Shown: positions 8,693-17,009 of the stretch, piece by piece
How the letters are laid out: the number at the start of each line of letters is the position of its first letter
Position numbering within the stretch: the first letter of the stretch is position 1
Assembly (NCBI GenBank): GCA_024742305.1
Contig: JANSYQ010000007.1
Location: forward strand, 62,001 to 126,000
DNA: 64,000 nt
Direction: 5' to 3'
DNA from: a bacterium
GTDB taxonomy: Bacteria > Bacteroidota > Bacteroidia > Flavobacteriales_D > Crocinitomicaceae
The notes under the pieces: generated by a model
The model's input: only the letters and a program-made list of their open reading frames with translations
Told to the model about the DNA's origin: nothing
Databases searched by the model: none
Position numbers and translations under genes: made by a program

Positions 8693-10693
8693 ATGGAAAA
8701 ATACACCAACGCATTAGCGAAAGAATCATCGCCGTATTTATTGCAGCACGCGCACAACCCTGTAGATTGGGTGCCTTGGTCTCCCGATGTTTTTGAACGG
8801 GCCGAAAAGGAGAACAAATTAGTGCTGATCAGCGTTGGATATTCTGCTTGTCACTGGTGTCACGTAATGGAGCACGAATCTTTTGAAAGCGAAGAAGTAG
8901 CAGCCATAATGAACAAGCATTTCATCAATGTGAAGGTAGATCGCGAAGAGCGCCCAGATGTCGACCAAGTGTACATGACCGCAGTGCAATTGATGACCCA
9001 AAGCGGCGGGTGGCCCTTGAATTGCTTTACGCTACCCGATGGACGACCAATCTACGGAGGCACTTATTTTCCCAAAGAGCAATGGATGAATATTCTGAAA
9101 TCGTTGCGCTATACCTACGATAACGAAAAAGAAAAAGTGCTAGAATACGCTGCCAATTTACACGAAGGAATTCAGCGCAGTGAATTGATTTCAGTTGCGT
9201 CTGATTCGAAGCAGTTTGATAAGGATGTATTGGAGGAATTGATTCAACGTTGGTCCAAATCATTTGACCATGAATGGGGTGGTAGCAGTAGAGCGCCAAA
9301 ATTTCCATTGCCTTCCAACATGGAGTTTTTGCTCAATTATGGACTACTCGAAGACGACAATGCAGCCTTGCAACATGTGGAGACAACCTTGGATCAAATG
9401 GCGCTTGGCGGAATCTACGATCAGGTTGGTGGCGGATTCAGTCGCTATTCTGTAGACATGCTATGGAAGGTGCCACACTTCGAAAAAATGCTTTATGACA
9501 ACGGGCAGCTTTTGACCGTTTATGCAAGAGCTTACGCTGTTTTTAAGAAACCGTTGTATAAACGAATTATAGAGCAGACGGTTCAATGGATGGAACGAGA
9601 AATGTTGGACGATAGTGGTGCATTTTATGCCGCTTTGGATGCTGATAGCGAAGGAGTAGAAGGGAAGTTCTACGTTTGGACGGCAGCTGAACTCGAAAAC
9701 GTTTTGGATCGTCATTTTGGCTGGTTCCGGCGCGTTTATGAAATCAATCAGAACGGACATTGGGAGGACGGAAACTATATTTTACTTCGACGTAAATCCG
9801 ATGTGGAGTTGTGTAACGAGCTTGATTGTACGCAAGAAGAATTTGAGGCACAATTAAATCGTGTTAATGAACTATTGCTCTCGGCACGTAGTCACCGCAT
9901 TCGTCCGGGGTTGGATAACAAATGTTTGACGGGGTGGAACGCCATGACGGTTCGAGGACTTTGTGAAGCTTATATGGTTTTGGGAGAAGATCACTACCTC
10001 CATCTCGCCGAAAAAGTGATGAAATGGATCACCAATCATCAATGGAAAGACGGAAAGCTGTACCGCAATTATAATGATGGTAAAACAGCTATCGAAGGAT
10101 TTTTGGAAGATTATGCCCACACCATTGATGCCTGCATTGCGATGTATCAAGCGACTTTCAAAATTGATTGGCTACTGAAAGGAAAAGAACTAATGGACCA
10201 TTGCATTCAAGCCTTTGGTGATGGCAAATCGCAAATGTTCTTCTTCACCGATGCAGAAACAAAGCTCATTGCCCGAAAAATGGAAATCAATGATAATGTC
10301 ATTCCTTCCAGTAATTCAGTAATGGCACGGAATCTCTACTATTTGGGTCGATATTTAAATGAGGCATCTTTTTTAGAGCGATCTAGAACAATGTTGGCAA
10401 ATGTTTACGATGGCATGGAGCAATACGGTTCAGGCTATTCGAACTGGGGCATGGTTTTATTGCATGAAATTTATGGATTGGCAGAGCTGGTCACCTCCGA
10501 ACGAAAGGACGTTTTCACACTGCAAAAATCAGGCGTTCCTTTTTTGCTTCCCGCTGTGATCAATGCCGAATTGCCTCTGACGGTGAGCAAGTTGAACTCA
10601 CCAAAGGACCAAATAATGGTCTGTTTTGAGGGAGCTTGTCAAATGCCAACTACCGATTGGGATACCGCCAAGAAGCAAGTATATCAACGGTAA
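8693..10693 (+). CDS. Thioredoxin-domain protein, YyaL/SSP411 (DUF255) family
   Basis: A 666-residue cytoplasmic protein. Residues 1-160 form the DUF255 thioredoxin-like domain ([15 protein letters not shown], then ACHWCHVME with C53 and C56 as a CxxC pair, and [16 protein letters not shown]). The rest is an alpha/alpha toroid related to N-acylglucosamine epimerase/six-hairpin enzymes ([49 protein letters not shown]). The full family architecture and normal length are present. The family is widespread but its reaction is not established. It is a monocistronic or first gene; the next gene's longest frame overlaps its 3' end, but the likely start of that gene is downstream. Confidence 0.92.
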   Translation: MEKYTNALAKESSPYLLQHAHNPVDWVPWSPDVFERAEKENKLVLISVGYSACHWCHVMEHESFESEEVAAIMNKHFINVKVDREERPDVDQVYMTAVQLMTQSGGWPLNCFTLPDGRPIYGGTYFPKEQWMNILKSLRYTYDNEKEKVLEYAANLHEGIQRSELISVASDSKQFDKDVLEELIQRWSKSFDHEWGGSSRAPKFPLPSNMEFLLNYGLLEDDNAALQHVETTLDQMALGGIYDQVGGGFSRYSVDMLWKVPHFEKMLYDNGQLLTVYARAYAVFKKPLYKRIIEQTVQWMEREMLDDSGAFYAALDADSEGVEGKFYVWTAAELENVLDRHFGWFRRVYEINQNGHWEDGNYILLRRKSDVELCNELDCTQEEFEAQLNRVNELLLSARSHRIRPGLDNKCLTGWNAMTVRGLCEAYMVLGEDHYLHLAEKVMKWITNHQWKDGKLYRNYNDGKTAIEGFLEDYAHTIDACIAMYQATFKIDWLLKGKELMDHCIQAFGDGKSQMFFFTDAETKLIARKMEINDNVIPSSNSVMARNLYYLGRYLNEASFLERSRTMLANVYDGMEQYGSGYSNWGMVLLHEIYGLAELVTSERKDVFTLQKSGVPFLLPAVINAELPLTVSKLNSPKDQIMVCFEGACQMPTTDWDTAKKQVYQR

Positions 10694-10754
10694 AAGTTGG
10701 ATAACAATTCCAATAGAAAGGAATAATAGCAGAATAGAATCGTTTTTTTGTACT

Positions 10755-11633
10755 GTGAGACTAGTAGGAATATTTGTAATGTGCTCGATGTTTAGTTTCG
10801 GGCAGGTGTTGGATAATCGCAGTGGCGAGGCATTTACCGAGAAGCCGTTCTTCAACGAATCGTTCATTAAAGAGAATAAAATCAAGGAGATAAAGGGCGA
10901 GTTTTCCTACATGAAAACGGGTAAGGGACTCATTCCTATGAAGTATTATTCGAGTTATAGTTTCGACCAAGAAGGACACTTGGTTGAGTCGTATGAAACA
11001 CGCCCTGACGATGGCAGCGAAGACACTACATTCAACTATTATTTCTATAACGACGCTAACTTACTGGACCTACATCGTTCCACCGCGAAAGAAGGACTTC
11101 TCGCCGTTCATTTCACCTACGATTCACTGGATCGATTGATTGAGAAAGAGTTCAAACGCGACATTGATAGTAACGGACGCATTGTTAGATCGCTATCCTT
11201 CAACAAGGAGCGCATTGAGTATTTCGACTACGACAAACAGTTGAAGCGTACCTACTACAACAACTACAACTTGCCCTACATGGATGAGTTCTTCAATTAC
11301 AACGAGCTTGGGTACTTGACAGAGCGCATTGAACGTATCAAGATGACGTCCACGGTGTACACGTATCAATATGAGTACAACGAAATGGGTAAGTTAGCCG
11401 CCATCAGAAAGTTGTCGAACAAAAGCGAAACACCAGTAGAAGAAATGGAATTTTCTTACGACGATTTGGGCAATTTGATTGAAAAGTTGATCTACCGAAA
11501 TGGCGTTTTGAAAACAAACATCCAAATCATTTACAACGCAAGAACACATCTATTGGAGTCGGTAATTACTACTGAAGAAGCCACGGGCTTCATGATGGTG
11601 TGCCGCTATCGCGATTATCAATTTTTCGATTGA
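10755..11633 (+). CDS. Secreted YD/RHS-repeat-like protein (GTG start)
   Basis: A 292-residue exported protein starting at GTG 10755: this gives a compact signal peptide (residues 2-17 RLVGIFVMCSMFSFGQ, mature from about residue 18). The open frame reaches back to 10626 inside the previous gene but that extension has no signal character. The mature part carries degenerate YD-type strands (FTYDSLDRLIEKEF, FNYNELGYLTERIE, YEYNEMGKLAAIRK, FSYDDLGNLIEKLIY) typical of RHS-like beta-repeats, with no toxin core or C-terminal toxin domain. It resembles the protein at 24525-25808 in style. Its last 16 bp overlap the convergent gene at 11618. Function unknown; probably periplasmic or surface. Confidence 0.72.
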   Translation: MRLVGIFVMCSMFSFGQVLDNRSGEAFTEKPFFNESFIKENKIKEIKGEFSYMKTGKGLIPMKYYSSYSFDQEGHLVESYETRPDDGSEDTTFNYYFYNDANLLDLHRSTAKEGLLAVHFTYDSLDRLIEKEFKRDIDSNGRIVRSLSFNKERIEYFDYDKQLKRTYYNNYNLPYMDEFFNYNELGYLTERIERIKMTSTVYTYQYEYNEMGKLAAIRKLSNKSETPVEEMEFSYDDLGNLIEKLIYRNGVLKTNIQIIYNARTHLLESVITTEEATGFMMVCRYRDYQFFD

Positions 11634-12223
11634 TCTTCTGAAAGAATCTGATAAAAGGGTTGTTCACGGATCGCATCTAGCAAAAAGTCCATGTTATCAT
11701 CATAATTTCCTGCATCAAACTGTTTTCTATGATAGGCGTCCCAAATTTCACGATTAGAAAGTCGGAATGATTGATCTGAAAAACTGAAGTAGACTCGTAA
11801 GTCATACGGGTAATTTGATCTTGGTAAAGCGGTATCCAAGGCAATTGAGTCAATAGCCAAATCGATGCCTTTTCGAACTTCTTCAACTCCGTAAGCTTCA
11901 ATTAAATAAGCAACTTTCAGCGAATCGTGTTGTTCAAAAACAAACGGTCCACCCACGTTCCAAATTGCCTCTGCTGCTTTGACCGACTTCCCTTGCAATT
12001 TGTAGATTCTTGCTCGTTTCAAAGCAATTGCGTCATAGGCAGATGCCCACGCATTCCCACAAAAGCCATAATTGGAGCTATCTGCCAATTCAAGTAAATG
12101 AAGTGCTTTATTCAGCTTTCCGGCTTGAATTTTCTTTTCGGCTTTTTCGATATAATCATATCCGCTTTGACTCAAGGATACGAAGCCGATTAGCAGAAAA
12201 ATTAAGAAACAAACTTGCTTCAT
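11618..12223 (-). CDS. Exported TPR-like hypothetical protein
   Basis: A 201-residue protein with a signal peptide (MKQVCFLIFLLIGFVSLSQ). The segment from about 22 to 90 looks like helix-turn-helix TPR units (YIEKAEKKIQAGKLNKALHL, KRARIYKLQGKSVKAAEAIW). The C-terminal half has no motif that I recognise. It is transcribed toward, and overlaps by 16 bp, the YD-like gene. It lies downstream of the T9SS gene at 12355 on the same strand, but a terminator separates them. Unknown function. Confidence 0.65.
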   Translation of the reverse strand: MKQVCFLIFLLIGFVSLSQSGYDYIEKAEKKIQAGKLNKALHLLELADSSNYGFCGNAWASAYDAIALKRARIYKLQGKSVKAAEAIWNVGGPFVFEQHDSLKVAYLIEAYGVEEVRKGIDLAIDSIALDTALPRSNYPYDLRVYFSFSDQSFRLSNREIWDAYHRKQFDAGNYDDNMDFLLDAIREQPFYQILSEDQSKN

Positions 12224-12264
12224 GATAGGACTTTACAGTAAGATGCAAAGAATTAATGAATTCA

Positions 12265-12330
12265 CAAAAAAGCCCCGATCATCGAGTCGATCATCGAGCG
12301 AAGTCGAGATGGAGTCGAGATGCGAGGCTT
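12265..12330 (-). terminator. Terminator with TCGA-rich repeat insert
   Basis: On the minus strand AAGCCTCG (12330-12323) pairs with CGGGGCTT (12277-12270, one T-G pair) and is followed by a run of six T. It terminates the gene at 12355-13686. The long loop is made of short direct repeats: CGATCATCGAG at 12276-12286 and 12288-12298, and GTCGAGATG at 12303-12311 and 12314-12322. Confidence 0.6.
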
Positions 12331-12354
12331 GTCTAATTTTAATCTTCTCTATTC

Positions 12355-13686
12355 TTATTCAGACTTGATTTTTCGTTCCGTTGAGCCATCGCTGTAGATG
12401 TATATCAACGGTACATTCGGTACAAATTTCGTTTCGCGACCTAGAAGGTCTACAATTTTCACCAACTCTTTTTCTTCAGGTAGTAATTCATCAATGCTCG
12501 TATAATCTACCAAAAAGCAATCAGAGGTAGCGGTACACGTCGCTGAGGTTATTTCCACAGCGTAATTTCCAGTATTGATAGGCGTATAACTTTGACCGGT
12601 TTCACCATTGATAGGGCTATTGTTATTGTCGCAATCGACCCATTGATAGGTCAATCCTGATATGTCAGCAGTCAGTGTAGTTCCAGTTTGTGTAACCGAA
12701 TTAGATGGTGTACTGTTAATGACCAAGTTCAATGTCACCAAAGAATCACACCCGGCCGAGTTCGTTAATGTGAACGTTGCCGAGTCATTCGATGCTGTGT
12801 AAGTTATCCCGTCAATCCATGTCAATGAATCACAAGCTACCAAAGAATCTGTTCCCGAAGTGGGAGTATGCACTGTAAGGTCAATCGTTATTATACTATC
12901 ACAACCAGCAGTGTTTGCTATAGTATCGTTGAATACGCCGCTGGAGGTGTAAATAGCTCCACTTGGGGCAGTATACGTTTCACAAACTGTTTCCGTCACG
13001 GCAGATGTAGTAGTAATACACTGATTTTCTCCAGTAAGTACCACATTGTCCACTAACCAGTCATCCGATGTTGTACTCGATCTAGGCGTAATACGAAGGG
13101 ACAATTCAGTAATACTTCCCGGGAAGGCGATTTCAACGTAGCTAATTCCTTCCGTTTCCTGTAATCCGGAATTCACCGGGTTGAAAAGCTCCTCCATTGC
13201 AGGAAGGTGCTGAACTTGGGCGGAACCCAATGCGTTGAATGACCAAAAGCAATTGTTATTATCAGCTCCGCGAACACGAACGCGTTGAACAAAAGTTGCT
13301 CCTCCGTCCAGACTGTATTCTACCAGCACGTAATCCAAATAGTCGGGACCACCAGTAGTTGAAGTCATGTTTTGTCCAGACAATCGAAAACTAGCACGAA
13401 TGGTGTCGTAACCACCTGGAATAGTTACATTATCAAATGTTAGTGGGTTACCCCCGCTCACTTGCTCAACGTGCCATGAACGTGACCCTCCGATTCCCCA
13501 TTCTGCATTTGGGATAGATGTACCGGAAGCTGGAGCATATCCTTGCTGAAATCCATATGGAGTCCCTGTGTAGGTCCAAGTTGGCGTTTGCGGCGTTAGC
13601 TCAAAGTCTTGAATTGCCAAGGTGTCTAACTGGCTATGCCCACAGAGACCGATAAATAGTGTAAGTGTGAGTAGTAAATGTTTCAT
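12355..13686 (-). CDS. Secreted protein with T9SS-type C-terminal tail
   Basis: A 443-residue protein beginning with a signal peptide (MKHLLLTLTLFIGLCGHS). ATG at 13686 is chosen over a TTG 24 bp upstream because of this and because an AAAGAGAG purine tract precedes it. Residues ~20-200 look like a carbohydrate-binding/MAM-like jelly roll (QDFELTPQTPTW, ending DDWLVDNVVLTGENQC). Two similar ~45-residue repeats follow (CETYTAPSG...TAGCDSIITIDLTV and ACDSLTWIDG...AGCDSLVTLNLVI), of the kind seen in many flavobacterial surface proteins. The C-terminus (KIVDLLGRETKF ... PLIYIYSDGSTERKI) matches a type A T9SS tail variant. It is probably cell-surface exposed. No enzymatic motif seen. Confidence 0.8.
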   Translation of the reverse strand: MKHLLLTLTLFIGLCGHSQLDTLAIQDFELTPQTPTWTYTGTPYGFQQGYAPASGTSIPNAEWGIGGSRSWHVEQVSGGNPLTFDNVTIPGGYDTIRASFRLSGQNMTSTTGGPDYLDYVLVEYSLDGGATFVQRVRVRGADNNNCFWSFNALGSAQVQHLPAMEELFNPVNSGLQETEGISYVEIAFPGSITELSLRITPRSSTTSDDWLVDNVVLTGENQCITTTSAVTETVCETYTAPSGAIYTSSGVFNDTIANTAGCDSIITIDLTVHTPTSGTDSLVACDSLTWIDGITYTASNDSATFTLTNSAGCDSLVTLNLVINSTPSNSVTQTGTTLTADISGLTYQWVDCDNNNSPINGETGQSYTPINTGNYAVEITSATCTATSDCFLVDYTSIDELLPEEKELVKIVDLLGRETKFVPNVPLIYIYSDGSTERKIKSE

Positions 13687-13794
13687 ATTATAATCTCTCT
13701 TTAGTTTCAAGCAAAACTAATGGGTAGAAGTGCTTAATTCCGAAAATTGTCATGAAAGGGAAACTTTTTGTTACGAAAGAGGTTTTTTTTCTAC

Positions 13795-14799
13795 CTATTT
13801 GTCAAATCTACCTGAAACACTGTCAGATACTTGTTCTTCAAGTGTGTAGAACTGAATTCCAATAGCGTTTTCCAGCTTTGATGTATCGTACTTTTTATGA
13901 GAGAAAAGATTGTGGACAGTTTCTTTAGTGATAGCGCTGCGTTTACCTGTGATTCCCTTCACAATTTTCAATACCCAACGAGCGATCCAAACTTGCCAGT
14001 ACTTCGCCAGTCGAGTAGGAGGCTTTATATCGAGCTCCTTCGAAATAACGGTCATCAGTTCTTTAAAGGATTGATTCGATCCTACGCACAAGTAGCGCTC
14101 ACCCTCGATATCCGATTCCATAAGTTGAATCATACTGTAAGAGACATCGCGAACGTCTACCGTAGCATTGCTTCCAGGTGGATAAAACTTTAACCCTTTC
14201 GATACCGTTTGGAAAATAGTTAAGGAGGTTTCGTTCCAATTGCCCGGACCTAGAATCACACTTGGGTTGATAATCACCACTGTAAGACCTTCCTCTTGTG
14301 CGCGCCAAACTTCTCGCTCCGCTGCATTTTTACTCAAAGAATACCCAGAAGTGATTTCCCCGTTCTTCCACTTGGTTGCCTCAGTAATCGGCTCAGAACT
14401 GTCACCTCCAATAGCTGCCGTTGAACTCACATGGCAAAACTTTTCAACGCCCAACTCCAACGCCACATTAACCATGTTGGCGGTTCCTTCACGATTGATT
14501 TTGAAAACCACAGCATGATCTTTCGGGTGAAAGGAAACAAGTCCAGCGCAGTGATACACTTGTGAGCACCCCGCCATAAGTTCCATCAGAGAAGGAATAT
14601 CGAGAATATCTCCCTCCACCCATTCAATGGTGTCGAAAAGCTCAGTTCCTTTCTCAGGGTTTCTGTAGCGAAATAAATGTTTGGTGGTGGCTAATCGTGA
14701 CTTGGAACGATACAGTGCGCGAACGGATGCACCCTGAGAAACAAGATCGTACAAAAGTTGTCCACCCAACAAACCCGTTCCGCCCGTCACAAATATCAT
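13795..14799 (-). CDS. NAD-dependent epimerase/dehydratase (extended SDR)
   Basis: A 334-residue cytoplasmic oxidoreductase of the extended short-chain dehydrogenase family, closest in motifs to dihydroflavonol-4-reductase/3-beta-HSD-like enzymes. It has the N-terminal Rossmann motif VTGGTGLLGG (G6, G9, G12), a conserved VEGDILD, VYHCAGLVSF, and the catalytic pair Y153-x-x-x-K157 in YSLSK, then INPSVILGPGNW. Complete and of normal length. A -7 element (14804-14811) ends 4 nt before its ATG, so the mRNA may be leaderless. The divergent lipoprotein gene at 14925 has a similar arrangement. Substrate unknown. Confidence 0.88.
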   Translation of the reverse strand: MIFVTGGTGLLGGQLLYDLVSQGASVRALYRSKSRLATTKHLFRYRNPEKGTELFDTIEWVEGDILDIPSLMELMAGCSQVYHCAGLVSFHPKDHAVVFKINREGTANMVNVALELGVEKFCHVSSTAAIGGDSSEPITEATKWKNGEITSGYSLSKNAAEREVWRAQEEGLTVVIINPSVILGPGNWNETSLTIFQTVSKGLKFYPPGSNATVDVRDVSYSMIQLMESDIEGERYLCVGSNQSFKELMTVISKELDIKPPTRLAKYWQVWIARWVLKIVKGITGKRSAITKETVHNLFSHKKYDTSKLENAIGIQFYTLEEQVSDSVSGRFDK

Positions 14800-14803
14800 A
14801 TCT

Positions 14804-14811
14804 CAAAGGTA
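14804..14811 (-). promoter_or_regulatory. -7 element placed 4 nt before the SDR start
   Basis: On the minus strand TACCTTTG is a perfect TAnnTTTG element, followed by AGAT and the ATG at 14799. Transcription would begin at or next to the start codon. Confidence 0.55.
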
Positions 14812-14912
14812 CTCGTTTCTCATGAAAGTCTGCTTTGAAAATTTACTTACAACAATTGATCGAATACCTCGGTTGGATTATCAAATTTTTTGCTTCACAA
14901 AAAAAGGTGTCG

Positions 14913-14920
14913 TTACTTTG
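14913..14920 (+). promoter_or_regulatory. -7-like element 4 nt before a lipoprotein start
   Basis: TTACTTTG differs from TAnnTTTG at one position and is followed by CTCT and the ATG at 14925. It repeats the N4 spacing seen at 14804-14811 and 60006-60013. Confidence 0.4.
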
Positions 14921-14924
14921 CTCT

Positions 14925-15176
14925 ATGAAGATTCTACTACTACTTGCACTCTTTTTGGGTGTGTCCTTAGCGTCTTGTAAATCAGAATATGAAGAACGTT
15001 TGCAAGAAGCCAAAAACCTTCAGGAACGATACCTTCTCGTTGAAGAAAGCAATATGATGTCTCCCCGCGAAGAACTAGCGGAAGAAATGCGCGATATTAA
15101 AAGTGAGATCGAATATTTGGCGCGTGTCTCAGGGAATGAATACATGTTCTACAAGGAATTGAATAACGAACAGTAG
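14925..15176 (+). CDS. Small lipoprotein, charged helical
   Basis: An 83-residue putative lipoprotein: signal MKILLLLALFLGVSLAS followed by Cys in an LASC lipobox, then ~60 highly charged residues predicted to be helical (EEMRDIKSEIEYLARV). No recognised domain. The open frame extends upstream to 14835, but only the ATG at 14925 begins with the signal peptide, and a -7-like element sits just before it. A hairpin-forming repeat (15184-15209) lies between its stop and the convergent ATL gene. Confidence 0.7.
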   Translation: MKILLLLALFLGVSLASCKSEYEERLQEAKNLQERYLLVEESNMMSPREELAEEMRDIKSEIEYLARVSGNEYMFYKELNNEQ

Positions 15177-15183
15177 TTCGAAC

Positions 15184-15209
15184 GTACATCTCGGCTCCGC
15201 TCGATGTAC
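15184..15209. repeat. Palindromic REP-like intergenic element
   Basis: GTACATC (15184-15190) and GATGTAC (15203-15209) form an inverted repeat around TCGGCTCCGCTC, between two convergent genes. The CATCTCG...CTCCGCTCGATG core resembles sequences at 12279-12322 and 62205-62255. No T-run follows, so terminator activity is uncertain. Confidence 0.5.
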
Positions 15210-15221
15210 TTCAGAGTCATT

Positions 15222-15566
15222 CTACAGCTTCAATTCTTCGGTCGGATCCCAAAAATGCGCTTTGAAATCTTGAACTTGATTTTCTTTTACCACAATGCCT
15301 TCTTTTCGTAGCCGTTCTTCCATAGCTTCCGGCGGATTGAAATGCGCTCTTCCCGTTAACAATCCATTCCGGTTCACTACTCGGTGTGCGGGAATCCCGT
15401 CTTCCTTATGACTAGCATTCATCGCCCAGCCTACCATTCTACTGGAACGCGGAGCGCCCAAGTACTGGGCAATTGCACCGTAGCTGGTCACACGCCCTTC
15501 GGGAATCAATCGTACTACATCAAAGACGTTGTGAAAGAAATCTTTGTTCTTTTCGGAGAGTTTCAT
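15222..15566 (-). CDS. Alkyltransferase-like (ATL) MGMT-family protein
   Basis: A 114-residue cytoplasmic protein of the O6-methylguanine-DNA methyltransferase C-terminal-domain family. It keeps the fold signatures FDVVRLIPEGRVTSYGAIA, the helix-turn-helix APRSSRMVGWAM and the active-site loop, but that loop reads IPAHRVVNRNG, with Ala (A60) in place of the alkyl-accepting Cys of PCHRV. Such alkyltransferase-like proteins bind O6-alkylguanine lesions and pass them to nucleotide excision repair rather than repairing them themselves. The frame extends upstream to 15701, but homologues begin near MKLSEKNKDFF, so ATG at 15566 is preferred (ATG at 15581 is possible). Confidence 0.87.
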   Translation of the reverse strand: MKLSEKNKDFFHNVFDVVRLIPEGRVTSYGAIAQYLGAPRSSRMVGWAMNASHKEDGIPAHRVVNRNGLLTGRAHFNPPEAMEERLRKEGIVVKENQVQDFKAHFWDPTEELKL

Positions 15567-15718
15567 AATGGAAATTGACATTCCGAAAGTAACAAGTAAT
15601 TCAAAATAAAATATCACGATTCGCTTTTTCATTTTCAATGTGCTTTTAAAGACATCATAAATGAGAATTGAGGCAATTTTAAGCAGTTGGTCGCTTTGCA
15701 CACTTTGGTAACAATGTA

Positions 15719-15734
15719 TGCGTATAAGTACGCA
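15719..15734. promoter_or_regulatory. Palindrome upstream of the unknown three-gene operon
   Basis: TGCGTA (15719-15724) and TACGCA (15729-15734) form a perfect 6-bp inverted repeat around TAAG, about 105 bp before the first start codon. It may be a regulator-binding site; no regulator gene is adjacent. Confidence 0.35.
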
Positions 15735-15769
15735 TGAACTATACCGTAAATATGCTGAAAAACAATATG

Positions 15770-15819
15770 TTAAGAGGTTTGTTTGACAAATTCGATTATA
15801 TTGATTGAGAACCTCTTAA
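15770..15819. promoter_or_regulatory. 10-bp inverted repeat just before the operon start
   Basis: TTAAGAGGTT (15770-15779) is a perfect inverted copy of AACCTCTTAA (15810-15819), separated by 30 nt, ending 21 bp before the ATG at 15841. It could be a paired operator or a leader hairpin controlling the operon. Confidence 0.45.
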
Positions 15820-15840
15820 TGAAATTGAAAAAGACTGTTT

Positions 15841-16998
15841 ATGTCTAGACTAATTCTACATTCCCTAAAAGTTATCGATAAAAATGAGTCGAAAGATGAA
15901 GTTTATATTGAGTTAAATGCACGGCGAATACTTGGGGCCTACAGTCTTGGCTTGCGCGATTCAGCCTCCTTAGGAAATTATTCTCTTGAGTTTTCAGGAT
16001 CAATAACTCTTGATTTTTGGGAGCAGGACAATGGTAAAGGTGCGATGATTGATTCCGATGACAAAATTGGCGTTATTACTTTTAACGACTCTAGAAACAT
16101 GAGTTACGCAACTGCGAGGGTTTCGGGAAGCGGAGCCGTTTATGAAATTACATATAGCGTTCTATTACCTGTTTATAGCTATTCTCCAAAAATCATTTTG
16201 AATTTAACGCAAATTTGCTTTGATGTATCTCAATATTCTGTGTTACCTAAAACCTATGAATTACAAGTAAACGCGACGTTATTTGGTGTGAAAGGTAAAA
16301 CACTTACTATCAAAGGAGATTACCCAACAAATGGGACTTTTACCTTTCAACATGAATTGTTTAACATCGAATTCGCTTTTTCTCAAGTTGATGCAGCGCT
16401 TAATAATTCAATCACTCTCCAATTACGTGAGCACTTTGCATCATATAAACCTTCTGCAGAAATTTTAGGATCGTACAGTGCTCATCTGTCCAAAGGAAAT
16501 GATATCGGTCACTGGATATTTGATAAAGTGAACTCAAGTGATGCCACTGATCATACAAAAGAATGGACTATTTCAATAAATATCGGTCAAAGTGTGAGTA
16601 TCAAAGGGCGCCTCATATTCTTGGTTCCCGGACCGCTTTGGGTCAACTCTTCGCAACGTTCGAAGGCGCAAACCCTGATCTCGGAGATAAGTCGTTTGGT
16701 AGAAGATTTAAAAGTGCATAACCAAGCAAACCCAAAAAGCTCCAACCTGGAGATTATCATCAATAATAAAGATGTGTCGAAACAAGTGCAGCACGGTCGC
16801 AACGTTATAGTAACTCTTGAAAAAGAGTCTGGGCAGAATAAGATGTTTAAAGATCAGGACGGTAAAATGATGTCGCGAGAAGAATTTGTTGCCGCAATCC
16901 GGCTCGGACTCTTTCCTGATTATCACGTTCGCAACATCAAGGGTATCGAAACGCCGGTTTCTAACCCCGATAGAAAAACAAATAATAATCTTGGATAA
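15841..16998 (+). CDS. Unknown protein, first gene of a three-gene operon
   Basis: A 385-residue protein that I do not recognise. It has no signal peptide or membrane segment, so it is cytoplasmic unless exported by a dedicated machine. The N-terminal ~130 residues read as a beta-sandwich (VYIELNARRILGAYSLG, SGSITLDFWEQDNG, DSDDKIGVITF), reminiscent of C2-like folds with an acidic loop. A second beta-rich region spans ~150-280. A helical stretch follows, and the tail has DGKMMSREEFVAAI and then RNIKGIETPVSNPD. It starts after two inverted repeats and lies 11 bp before the next gene, so the two are co-transcribed. Function unknown. Confidence 0.65.
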   Translation: MSRLILHSLKVIDKNESKDEVYIELNARRILGAYSLGLRDSASLGNYSLEFSGSITLDFWEQDNGKGAMIDSDDKIGVITFNDSRNMSYATARVSGSGAVYEITYSVLLPVYSYSPKIILNLTQICFDVSQYSVLPKTYELQVNATLFGVKGKTLTIKGDYPTNGTFTFQHELFNIEFAFSQVDAALNNSITLQLREHFASYKPSAEILGSYSAHLSKGNDIGHWIFDKVNSSDATDHTKEWTISINIGQSVSIKGRLIFLVPGPLWVNSSQRSKAQTLISEISRLVEDLKVHNQANPKSSNLEIIINNKDVSKQVQHGRNVIVTLEKESGQNKMFKDQDGKMMSREEFVAAIRLGLFPDYHVRNIKGIETPVSNPDRKTNNNLG

Positions 16999-17009
16999 AT
17001 ACAGACACC

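Noticed and set aside
10626-10754. N-terminal extension of the YD-like gene into the yyaL-like gene
   Set aside because: The extension has no signal character, whereas GTG 10755 gives a standard signal peptide.
10755-11633. RHS toxin
   Set aside because: There are only degenerate YD strands, without the RHS core motif, C-terminal toxin domain or adjacent immunity gene.
15783-15802. TTGACA and TATATT resembling a sigma-70 promoter
   Set aside because: The spacer is only 8 nt and this phylum uses TTG/TAnnTTTG elements; it also lies inside the inverted repeat.
16845-16890. EF-hand-like loop KDQDGKMMSREEF in the 385-residue protein
   Set aside because: Aligning the DxDG and final Glu leaves Phe at loop position 1, which must be acidic for calcium binding.
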